This document shows positions 36,868 through 43,843 of a DNA stretch of 64,000 nucleotides, one piece after another; the first letter of the stretch is position 1, and every line of letters begins with the position of its first letter. Location: NCBI RefSeq assembly GCF_003075435.1, contig NZ_QCZJ01000007.1:62001-126000 (forward strand), given 5' to 3'. The notes beneath the pieces are model-generated. The model saw only the letters and a program-made list of their open reading frames with translations, did no database searches and had not been told where the DNA came from. This DNA is from Terrimonas sp. Its GTDB lineage: Bacteria > Bacteroidota > Bacteroidia > Chitinophagales > Chitinophagaceae. The position numbers were made by a program, and so were the translations under genes.

Positions 36868-36881
36868 AATCCTCATCTTAG
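36868..36881. repeat. Right 14-bp direct repeat of the Mrr/YcxB block
   Basis: AATCCTCATCTTAG, identical to 33903-33916 in the same orientation. The two copies enclose about 2.95 kb carrying only the nuclease and YcxB genes. Confidence 0.65.
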
Positions 36882-36991
36882 TGCTACTATCCACTACATA
36901 TCCGGCCGACCGAACACTAATGAACAATAAAATATATTTTCAACTTTTGTATCTTACACCGTCAGCAGTTCCAGGCTGGACTTGTTCAAAA

Positions 36992-37009
36992 TTTAATCAT
37001 TTGATTAAA
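36992..37009. promoter_or_regulatory. Probable TetR operator upstream of tetR
   Basis: Perfect palindrome TTTAATCA-TT-TGATTAAA, ending 3 bp before the -33 box of the tetR promoter. The same core (TAATCA-2-TGATTA, followed by AAACG) recurs before tolC at 37721. Two copies at the two ends of a TetR gene strongly suggest its own binding site. Confidence 0.75.
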
Positions 37010-37012
37010 ACG

Positions 37013-37045
37013 TTTGGATAAATCAAAAACTTGTTTATATCTTTG
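37013..37045 (+). promoter_or_regulatory. Bacteroidota-type promoter of tetR
   Basis: TTTG at 37013-37016 and TATCTTTG (TAnnTTTG) at 37038-37045, 21 bp apart, match the primary sigma-A-type promoter of Bacteroidota (-33/-7). The tetR start codon follows 25 bp later. Confidence 0.65.
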
Positions 37046-37070
37046 TGCCTGACACGAATTTTAATGCACA

Positions 37071-37703
37071 ATGGCGATGAAGAAGGAAATAAAAACATTG
37101 GACACCTCAACCGAAGAAAAAATAAAAGAAGCTGCCCGAACCGTATTTCATAAAAAAGGCTTCGCAGCTACCCGCACAAGAGATATTGCGGAGGAAGCAG
37201 GCATCAACCTGGCGCTGCTTAATTATTATTTCCGGAGTAAGGAAAAGTTGTTTAATATCATAATACTTGAAACAGTTACAGGTTTTGTGCAAAATATGTC
37301 AATGGTATTAAATGACGGGAGAACCACGATTGAAAAGAAAGTAGAACAAATCGCTTCCAACTACATTGACTTCATCACCAAAGAGCCGAATATCCCGATT
37401 TTTATGTTGAGCGAAATGCGCAACAACGCAAGTGGATTAGCAGAAAAACTGCCGATTAAGCAAATTGTTTTGAACTCCATATTTTTTAAGCAACACCAGG
37501 AAGCGGTAGCAAAAGGAAAGATTACAGAACCCGATCCTTTACATTTTTTGATGAACCTTTTAGGATTGACAGTGTTCCCTTTCCTCGCCAAACCTTTGCT
37601 GCAAACAGTGAACGGAATGAATGATGCGGAATTTAGCAAAATGATGCAGGAACGTAAAAAGCTGATACCGGTTTGGATAAAAGCGATGATGAAGGCAAAA
37701 TAA
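37071..37703 (+). CDS. TetR family transcriptional regulator of the efflux operon
   Basis: 210 residues. The N-terminal HTH is typical: AARTVFHKKGFAATRTRDIAE, AGINLALLNYYFRSKEKLF. The ligand-binding part is all helical. ATGs at 37071 and 37077 are both possible starts. It is the first gene of the TolC/HlyD/ABC operon, with palindromic operators before itself and before tolC, so it is inferred to repress both itself and the efflux genes until an inducer binds. Confidence 0.93.
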   Translation: MAMKKEIKTLDTSTEEKIKEAARTVFHKKGFAATRTRDIAEEAGINLALLNYYFRSKEKLFNIIILETVTGFVQNMSMVLNDGRTTIEKKVEQIASNYIDFITKEPNIPIFMLSEMRNNASGLAEKLPIKQIVLNSIFFKQHQEAVAKGKITEPDPLHFLMNLLGLTVFPFLAKPLLQTVNGMNDAEFSKMMQERKKLIPVWIKAMMKAK

Positions 37704-37720
37704 TTTTTTTTCTCTTAAAC

Positions 37721-37734
37721 TAATCAAATGATTA
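37721..37734. promoter_or_regulatory. Probable TetR operator upstream of tolC
   Basis: TAATCA-AA-TGATTA, lying between the tetR stop and the tolC start and followed by AAACGA. It shares its half-sites with the palindrome at 36992-37009. Confidence 0.7.
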
Positions 37735-37741
37735 AAACGAA

Positions 37742-39031
37742 ATGACAAACAAGATGATAAAAAAAGCAATTTTGGCTGCCTGCTACTGGATATTAGCTGT
37801 CAACGCTGTCAATGCACAGTGGCTCACGTTGGATGAATGTTACCGGCTGGCAAAGGAAAACTATCCGGCGGTTAAGAAAATGGACCTGGTGACCAAGTCG
37901 GCAGATTATACTATAAATAACGCCAGAAAAAAATTTTTGCCGCAATTCAATATAGCGGGACAGGCTACTTACCAGTCGCAGGTAGTGGATTATGGTGATT
38001 TGCTTGGCGGGGCTTCTTCTCCTTTGGGCTTTTCGCCACCCGCATTCAGCAAAGACCAGTATAAAATTTCTGGAGAGGTGGAGCAGTTATTGTTTGATGG
38101 CGGAAATACCCGTTATCAGAATGAGATAACAAAGGCCAATGCCGGCTTACAAAAACAAAATGTGGAAGTGGAACTGTATGCGATAAACGACCGTATCAAC
38201 GCTATTTTCTTTTCTATCCTTTTGCTGGATGCACAACTGGAACTGAACAATCTTAAAATTGCCAATCTCCAAACCCAGTTGGACAAAACAGAAGCTGCCT
38301 ACAAATACGGAACGGCTTATGCCAGTGATGTAAACGAAATCAAAGCCGAAATAGAAAATACAAAATCTTCAAACATTGATTACGGGGGAAACCGCTCGGC
38401 TTTTCTGAAAATGCTTTCTGTTTTTATAGGTAAGGAAGTTGCATCTTCTTCGGAACTGCTGAAACCTGAACCTGAGCTGCCATCAGGAGAAATCAACCGC
38501 CCGGAACTGAAACTGTATGATTTGCAAAAAAACATTCACGTAGCACAAACAAAACAACTGAAATCAGGCTATATGCCCACATTCAAAGCATTTTTCCAGG
38601 GTGCTTACGGAAGACCCACGCTTAATCCTATTTCTAATGATTTCGGAGCGTGGTATATTACCGGTATCCGGCTTAACTGGTCACTCGGAAGTCTTTATAC
38701 ACTGAAAAATCAACGCGCTATTTACGATCTGAACAGCCAGGCTGCAGATACAGACAAAGAAACTTTTATCCGTAACGTACAAATGGATATTGCCCAACAG
38801 GATGAAAACATAAAGAAGTACACGGAAATCATCGGCCAGGACAATAAAACGATTGAATTGAGAGAAGCAGTTACCCAGTCAGCTTCTGCACAACTGGCAA
38901 ACGGTGTTATTACTACCCACGAATATATCCAGAAGGTCAATAATGAAAATGCAGCAAAGCAAAACCTCATCTTACACCAGATACAGTTGTTGCAGGCACA
39001 GTATAATTTAAAATTTAAGTCAGGCAATTAA
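37742..39031 (+). CDS. TolC family outer-membrane efflux protein
   Basis: 429 residues with a signal peptide (cleavage near NAVNAQ|W). Two outer-membrane efflux repeats are visible: LTLDECYRLAKENYPAVKK at the start and a second set of long helices from ~270, with the GIRLNWSLGSLYT strand region in between. It should form the trimeric exit duct for the HlyD-ABC pump encoded downstream. It is the first efflux gene after the operator. Unlike the following genes, it has no heptad array upstream. Confidence 0.93.
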   Translation: MTNKMIKKAILAACYWILAVNAVNAQWLTLDECYRLAKENYPAVKKMDLVTKSADYTINNARKKFLPQFNIAGQATYQSQVVDYGDLLGGASSPLGFSPPAFSKDQYKISGEVEQLLFDGGNTRYQNEITKANAGLQKQNVEVELYAINDRINAIFFSILLLDAQLELNNLKIANLQTQLDKTEAAYKYGTAYASDVNEIKAEIENTKSSNIDYGGNRSAFLKMLSVFIGKEVASSSELLKPEPELPSGEINRPELKLYDLQKNIHVAQTKQLKSGYMPTFKAFFQGAYGRPTLNPISNDFGAWYITGIRLNWSLGSLYTLKNQRAIYDLNSQAADTDKETFIRNVQMDIAQQDENIKKYTEIIGQDNKTIELREAVTQSASAQLANGVITTHEYIQKVNNENAAKQNLILHQIQLLQAQYNLKFKSGN

Positions 39032-39035
39032 ATTA

Positions 39036-39210
39036 ATGGACAGTGGATAATGAACAATGGACGATGGACAGTGGACGATGAAAACAAGCAATTCAAAAAA
39101 TAAAATACAGACAGAAATGGAAAATAAGATCAATGTATTATTAAAGGCAATCAAAAAATCATTGTCAATTGTCAACCGTCAATTGCCAATTAGAAAGTCA
39201 TTGCTAATTG
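39036..39210 (+). repeat. Heptad inverted arrays before hlyD
   Basis: Array A (39036-39085) is a run of TGGACAG/TGGATAA/TGAACAA/TGGACGA heptads. Array B (39159-39210) is TCAATTG/TCAACCG/CCAATTA heptads, roughly the reverse complement of A. Array B lies inside the hlyD coding region and encodes part of its signal segment (LSIVNRQLPI). Confidence 0.8.
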
Positions 39211-40121
39211 TTTTAATAGTATTATTTCTCGCTTCGTGCAGTAACAAAATGGACTATGATGCTTCGGGAAACTTTGAAGCAGATGAAGTTATTGTATCGG
39301 CACAACAGAACGGTGTTTTACTTACCTATAATGTAAAAGAAGGAAATCAGTTAAAAGTTGGTGATAATGTTGGTCAGATTGATGTTAAAATTGTGGAACT
39401 CCAAAAAGCACAGACTGAAGCGAGTATTGAAGCATTAAATCAAAAAACAGTAGCTCCCAACGACCAGGCTGAATTGGTGCGCCGTCAGTTGGAAGTGCAA
39501 AAAGCACAACTGGAACAACAGCTAAGAGAAAAAAATCGTACCGAAAACCTGGTAAAGGCAGATGCTGCCACACGCAAGCAACTGGACGACATCAGCGCGT
39601 CTATCGATCAGTTGAAAAAGCAAATTGCAGTTACGGAACAGCAATTAAAAATAAATACCTATAACACCAATACACAGAACCGCAGCATATTGAGCGAAAA
39701 AGCTCCAATGGAAAAAATGGCAGCACAGCTTCAGGAACAAATCAATAAAGGTCAAATCATCAACCCTATTAACGGAACTGTATTGGCTAACTATGCCCTG
39801 CAGGGAGAAATGCAAACAATGGGCAAACCTCTTTACAGAATTGCTAATACAGAAACGCTTGATCTGAGGGCTTATATTACCGGAGCACAATTACCACAGG
39901 TAAAAATCGGACAATCAGTAAAAGTAAGGATTGATGATGGCAAAGGCGGTTACAAAGAGTACCAGGGAACCATTACCTGGATTTCAGCAAAATCTGAATT
40001 TACACCTAAAACCATTCAAACCAAAAACGAAAGAGCCAACCTGGTGTATGCTATCAAGGTAAATGTAAAGAATGATGGCTATCTGAAAATAGGAATGTAT
40101 GGAGAAGTATTGTTTAATTGA
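39117..40121 (+). CDS. HlyD/YbhG-type membrane fusion lipoprotein
   Basis: Start preferred at 39117 (MENKINVLL), because codons from 39057 translate a heptad array (MDDGQWT...). 334 residues: signal ending in LFLASCSNK, a lipobox, then the biotinyl-lipoyl half-motif (FEADEVIVSAQQNGVLL), a long coiled-coil hairpin (~75-200), the second lipoyl half (INPINGTVLANYALQGE) and beta-barrel domains. It should link the inner-membrane ABC permeases to TolC. Part of the signal segment is encoded by a heptad array, an unusual origin for coding sequence. Confidence 0.9.
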   Translation: MENKINVLLKAIKKSLSIVNRQLPIRKSLLIVLIVLFLASCSNKMDYDASGNFEADEVIVSAQQNGVLLTYNVKEGNQLKVGDNVGQIDVKIVELQKAQTEASIEALNQKTVAPNDQAELVRRQLEVQKAQLEQQLREKNRTENLVKADAATRKQLDDISASIDQLKKQIAVTEQQLKINTYNTNTQNRSILSEKAPMEKMAAQLQEQINKGQIINPINGTVLANYALQGEMQTMGKPLYRIANTETLDLRAYITGAQLPQVKIGQSVKVRIDDGKGGYKEYQGTITWISAKSEFTPKTIQTKNERANLVYAIKVNVKNDGYLKIGMYGEVLFN

Positions 40122-40222
40122 CAATGGACGGTGGATGATGAATAATGAATAATGGACAGTGAACAATGAAACGTTAATTTTCAATTGTTAATCGCTAATT
40201 GAAAAATCATCAATTGCTAATT
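40118..40222 (+). repeat. Heptad inverted arrays before the four-helix-bundle gene
   Basis: Array A (40118-40172) has eight heptads of TGGACGG/TGGATGA/TGAATAA/TGAACAA type and starts inside the hlyD stop codon. Array B (40173-40222) follows at once, with TTAATTT/TCAATTG/TTAATCG/CTAATTG heptads. Confidence 0.8.
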
Positions 40223-40230
40223 ATAAAAAT

Positions 40231-40590
40231 ATGGAAAATATTATAGCGGGTAAAAGTTATGCTTCCGCGATACGGATTGTGAATTTGTATAAACATCTTT
40301 CTAATAAAAAGAAGGAATACGTTCTATCAAAACAATTATTGAGCAGTGGAACGGCGATAGGTGCTTTAGTTAAAGAAGCTGAACACACCCAATCAAAAGC
40401 CGATTTTTTGAACAAAATGAATATAGCACTCAAAGAAGCTAATGAAACCGAATACTGGTTGATGTTACTGAAGGATACTGATTTTCTTACAGAGCAGGAG
40501 TTTGGTTCAATGAAAGAAGATTGTTTATCTATCTTAAAGTTACTCATCAGTATAGTAAAAACAACTAAGCAAAAACTTAAACGCGGTTAA
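40231..40590 (+). CDS. Four-helix-bundle protein (23S rRNA IVP/S23 family)
   Basis: 119 residues, all helical. The family pattern is recognisable: ASAIRIVNLYKHL, L-x-x-Q-L-L-S-S-G-T-A-I-G-A-L, EAEHTQSKADFLNKMNIALKEANETEYWLMLL. This is the S23/IVP family first seen inside 23S rRNA intervening sequences and structurally related to the Avd accessory protein of diversity-generating retroelements. It lies in the middle of an efflux operon between hlyD and the first ATPase, with heptad arrays on both sides. It has no known role in efflux, so it may be a passenger. Confidence 0.88.
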   Translation: MENIIAGKSYASAIRIVNLYKHLSNKKKEYVLSKQLLSSGTAIGALVKEAEHTQSKADFLNKMNIALKEANETEYWLMLLKDTDFLTEQEFGSMKEDCLSILKLLISIVKTTKQKLKRG

Positions 40591-40662
40591 TGGAGAGTGG
40601 GCAATGGACAATGAATCGTCAACTGTCAACTGTCAATTGTCAATTGTAAAACTGTCAATTAA
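40591..40662 (+). repeat. Heptad inverted arrays before ABC ATPase 1
   Basis: Array A (40591-40617: TGGAGAG, TGGGCAA, TGGACAA) and array B (40618-40662: TCAACTG, TCAACTG, TCAATTG, TCAATTG) are adjacent. The ATPase start codon follows directly. Confidence 0.8.
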
Positions 40663-40663
40663 T

Positions 40664-41578
40664 ATGAGCTCAGTAAGCGTAAAAAATATCATCAAAACCT
40701 ATAACAAAGGCGAGGTAAAAGCTGTCAATGATACCTCATTTGAGGTAGCTAAAGGCGAGTTATTTGGTTTGATTGGCCCCGATGGAGCAGGCAAAACATC
40801 CATATTCCGTATCCTGACTACCTTGTTGCTTGCAGATAGCGGAACGGCAACGGTAGAGGGATTTGATGTGGTTAAGGATTATAAGGAAATCCAAAATATT
40901 GTAGGTTATATGCCCGGTCGCTTCTCACTGTACCAGGATTTAACAGTAGAAGAAAACCTCAGCTTTTTCGCAACGGTTTTTGGTACTACCATTGAAGATA
41001 ATTACGAGCTCATCAAAGATATTTACGAGCAGATAAAGCCTTTCAGCAGCAGGAGGGCAGGAAAACTTTCAGGAGGTATGAAGCAAAAACTGGCTTTGTG
41101 CTGTGCCCTGATCCACAAGCCTAAAGTTTTGTTTCTGGATGAACCCACCACAGGTGTAGATGTAGTTTCGAGAAAAGAGTTTTGGGATATGCTTGGCAAA
41201 CTGAAAAAGCAGGGCATCACTATTGTTGTTTCCACTCCTTATATGGATGAAGCTACGCTTTGCGACCGTATCGCATTGATACAAAACGGCAGTATAATGT
41301 CCATTGATACACCCGGCAATATCATTAACAATTTTCCTAAAGCCTTGTTCGCTGCCAAAGCGGATAATATTTACAAGCTCTTGCAGGATCTACGCGCTGA
41401 GGCTGAAGTTGAAAGCTGCTATGCCTCCGGCGAATATACACGTTTTACGATGGGCCATGGACAATTGACAACGGACAATGTAAAAAGTAGACTGATTGAA
41501 AGCGGACATAAAAATCTTGTAATTAAGAAAATTATCCCAGGCATAGAAGACTGCTTCATTCGATTAATGAACAGTTAA
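40664..41578 (+). CDS. ABC efflux ATPase 1 (YbhF N-terminal-half type)
   Basis: 304 residues from the ATG at 40664; codons from 40604 only translate heptad array B. NBD motifs: Walker A GPDGAGKTS, signature LSGGMKQKLA, Walker B VLFLDEPTTGVD. The switch region reads VSTPYMDEA, so the usual H-loop His is replaced by Pro, and a ~60-residue C-terminal extension follows. It corresponds to the first half of the double ATPase YbhF, and the second half is the separate next gene. Together they should power the two ABC-2 permeases. Confidence 0.92.
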   Translation: MSSVSVKNIIKTYNKGEVKAVNDTSFEVAKGELFGLIGPDGAGKTSIFRILTTLLLADSGTATVEGFDVVKDYKEIQNIVGYMPGRFSLYQDLTVEENLSFFATVFGTTIEDNYELIKDIYEQIKPFSSRRAGKLSGGMKQKLALCCALIHKPKVLFLDEPTTGVDVVSRKEFWDMLGKLKKQGITIVVSTPYMDEATLCDRIALIQNGSIMSIDTPGNIINNFPKALFAAKADNIYKLLQDLRAEAEVESCYASGEYTRFTMGHGQLTTDNVKSRLIESGHKNLVIKKIIPGIEDCFIRLMNS

Positions 41579-41580
41579 AA

Positions 41581-41720
41581 GTAGACAATGGAGAGTGGAC
41601 AGTGGACAGTGGACAGTGAATAATTGCAAAACAAAAAATAGTTATGGATAACAATAGAACGAATAAATCATCCTCAATTGAACAATCGTCAACTGTCAAT
41701 CGTCAATTGTCCATTGAATG
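41581..41720 (+). repeat. Heptad inverted arrays around the start of ABC ATPase 2
   Basis: Array A (41581-41625: TGGAGAG, three TGGACAG, TGAATAA) precedes the start codon at 41644. Array B (41673-41720: TCAATTG, TCAACTG, TCAATCG, TCAATTG, TCCATTG) lies within the first 25 codons. A diverged second copy of this leader lies at 42455-42600. Confidence 0.8.
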
Positions 41721-42441
41721 TCGGAAACTGACCAAGCAGTTCGGAGCTTTCAAAGCTGTTGATGAAATTTCCTTTGATGTAGAACAAGGCGAGATATTCG
41801 GTTTTCTCGGTGCAAACGGAGCAGGAAAAACCACCGCAATGCGTATTCTTTGCGGGCTATCCTATCCTACCTCAGGCCAAGCCACCGTAGCCGGTTTTGA
41901 TGTATACAAACAGCAGGAAAGCATTAAAAAGAATATTGGCTATATGAGCCAGAAATTCTCCCTGTATGATAACCTGACCATATTAGAAAATATTGAGTTT
42001 TATGGTGGAGTGTATGGCGTTTCGAGGCCCGATATAAAAACACGCAGCAACAAACTGATCACCACATTGGGGTTGGAAAAGGAAGCTAAAAAATTAGTAG
42101 GCGAACTGCCTTTGGGATGGAAACAGAAACTTGCTTTTTCGGTTGCCATTTTCCACCGTCCGAAAATTGTGTTTCTGGATGAACCCACCGGAGGCGTTGA
42201 TCCTGTAACCAGGCGGCAGTTTTGGGATATGATTTACGAAGCGGCAGCCGACGGGATTACGGTATTCGTAACTACGCATTATATGGACGAAGCAGAATAT
42301 TGTAACCGCATCAGCGTAATGGTAGACGGTCGTGTAGAAGCGTTAGACAGCCCGGCAAACCTTAAAAACAAGTTTAATACTGATACTATGGATGATGTTT
42401 TCTATCAATTGGCAAGAGGAGCTAAACGAATGGACAATTAA
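41644..42441 (+). CDS. ABC efflux ATPase 2 (YbhF C-terminal-half type)
   Basis: 265 residues. The first ~26 (SSTVNRQLSIE region) are encoded by heptad array B, and the conserved domain begins at about ECRKLTKQFG. Motifs: Walker A GANGAGKTT, Walker B IVFLDEPTGGVD, switch His in VTTHYMDEAEYC. The signature reads LPLGWKQKLA instead of LSGGQ. Paired with ATPase 1, which lacks the switch His but has an intact signature, this gives one degenerate and one canonical ATP site. The stop codon lies inside the next array. Confidence 0.92.
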   Translation: MDNNRTNKSSSIEQSSTVNRQLSIECRKLTKQFGAFKAVDEISFDVEQGEIFGFLGANGAGKTTAMRILCGLSYPTSGQATVAGFDVYKQQESIKKNIGYMSQKFSLYDNLTILENIEFYGGVYGVSRPDIKTRSNKLITTLGLEKEAKKLVGELPLGWKQKLAFSVAIFHRPKIVFLDEPTGGVDPVTRRQFWDMIYEAAADGITVFVTTHYMDEAEYCNRISVMVDGRVEALDSPANLKNKFNTDTMDDVFYQLARGAKRMDN

Positions 42442-42598
42442 CAATGGACGATGGAGAGTGGACAGTGGACAGTGAATAATTGAAAAACAAAAAAACAGTT
42501 ATGGATAACAATAGAAAGAATAAGTCATCCTCAATTGGACAATCATCGTCAACTGTCAATTGTCAATCGTCAATTGAAAAATCGTCAACTGTCAATTA
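42430..42598 (+). repeat. Heptad inverted arrays before ABC permease 1
   Basis: Array A (42430-42480) includes the stop codon of ATPase 2; array B is at 42531-42598. Between them is a second copy of the ATPase 2 leader: a 33-codon open frame from ATG 42501 (MDNNRKNKSSSIGQSSS...) that stops at 42599, just before the permease start. Confidence 0.8.
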
Positions 42599-42604
42599 AA
42601 ACAA

Positions 42605-43708
42605 ATGAAACAACTATTCGCTTTCATACGTAAAGAGTTTTACCATGTATTCAGAGACAGGCGCACCCTGCTGATTCTCTTCGGAATGCCTGTTGCCCAA
42701 ATCTTATTATTTGGTTTTGCATTAAGCAGTGAAGTGAAAAATATCGGCGTCGCCATATTGGATAACGCCCATGATGTACAAACGGAACAGATTATTTCAA
42801 AAATACAGTCAAGCTCCTATTTTCAGATTAAGAAACCGGCATTGAATTATAAGGAAATTGAAAACCGCTTTAAAGAGGGTGAAATAAAATGTGCTATTCT
42901 TTTTCCTGCAAATTTTGGTTCAGACCTTTATAAGACCGGCGGTGCACAGATACAGATCATCGCTGATGCTTCCGACCCAAACACAGCAACAACGGTAACA
43001 AACTATCTGAATACCATTATCAATAATTACCAGCAGGAATTGAACCCAACCGCAAGGTTGTCTTATCAGATTATTCCTGAAATGAGAATGTTGTATAACG
43101 AAGATCTGAATGGCTCACTCAACTTCATTCCGGGTGTTATTGCTTTGATATTTATGATTGTGAGCACCGCACTGACTTCTGTTGCAGTAGTGCGTGAGAA
43201 AGAATTGGGCACAATGGAAATACTATTGGTGTCGCCCTTTAAGCCGATAATGGTATTGATTGCGAAAGCAGTTCCTTACCTGGTGCTGTCGCTCATTGAT
43301 TTTATCATCATCCTGTTGCTTGCCGTATTCTTTTTGAATATAGAAATACAGGGCAGCCTGGTACTGATCTTCGCTGAAAGTATCCTCTTCATCATAACCT
43401 GTCTTTCACTGGGTTTGCTGATTTCCAATGTTACCGCTTCGCAGCAAACGGCAATGCTGATTTCTATGATGGGAATGATGCTGCCTACCATGTTGCTTAC
43501 AGGTTTTATGTTCCCGTTGGAAAATATGCCCAAAGCGTTTCAGTGGTTTTCCTATATCGTTCCGTCAAAATATTACTATACTATTATAAAAGGCATAATG
43601 CTCAAAGGGCTTGGCTTCAGTTATGTATGGAAAGAGACGCTTATTCTGGCAGGAATGGCATCAGGGTTGTTGTTTGTGGCATTGAAGAATTTTAAAATTA
43701 GACTTTAA
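42605..43708 (+). CDS. ABC-2 type permease 1 (YbhS/YbhR-like)
   Basis: 367 residues. One N-terminal transmembrane helix (TLLILFGMPVAQILLFGFAL) is followed by a ~140-residue periplasmic domain and five C-terminal helices. The ABC-2 signature region reads VVREKELGTMEILLVSPFKP. It follows ATPase 2 and precedes a second, divergent permease, matching the YbhFSR architecture for drug or cation export. Confidence 0.92.
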   Translation: MKQLFAFIRKEFYHVFRDRRTLLILFGMPVAQILLFGFALSSEVKNIGVAILDNAHDVQTEQIISKIQSSSYFQIKKPALNYKEIENRFKEGEIKCAILFPANFGSDLYKTGGAQIQIIADASDPNTATTVTNYLNTIINNYQQELNPTARLSYQIIPEMRMLYNEDLNGSLNFIPGVIALIFMIVSTALTSVAVVREKELGTMEILLVSPFKPIMVLIAKAVPYLVLSLIDFIIILLLAVFFLNIEIQGSLVLIFAESILFIITCLSLGLLISNVTASQQTAMLISMMGMMLPTMLLTGFMFPLENMPKAFQWFSYIVPSKYYYTIIKGIMLKGLGFSYVWKETLILAGMASGLLFVALKNFKIRL

Positions 43709-43711
43709 TTA

Positions 43712-43837
43712 ATGGAGAATGAACAATGGACAATGATAAAATGAGTGGAGGAAGGTTCTTATCATCATCAATTGTCCATCATCAATTGTCAACTGTCAAT
43801 CGTCAATTGTCCACTGTTAACTATCAATCGTTAATTG
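43712..43837 (+). repeat. Heptad inverted arrays before ABC permease 2
   Basis: Array A (43712-43738: TGGAGAA, TGAACAA, TGGACAA) and a long array B (43767-43837: ten heptads such as TCAATTG, TCAACTG, TCAATCG, TCCACTG). The permease start codon follows 6 bp later. Confidence 0.8.
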
Positions 43838-43843
43838 GAAAAA

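Noticed and set aside
39984-40184. Minus-strand frame with a VHYSLFTVHYSLF-like repeat
   Set aside because: A translation artefact of the heptad arrays; 7-nt repeats stay open in many frames.
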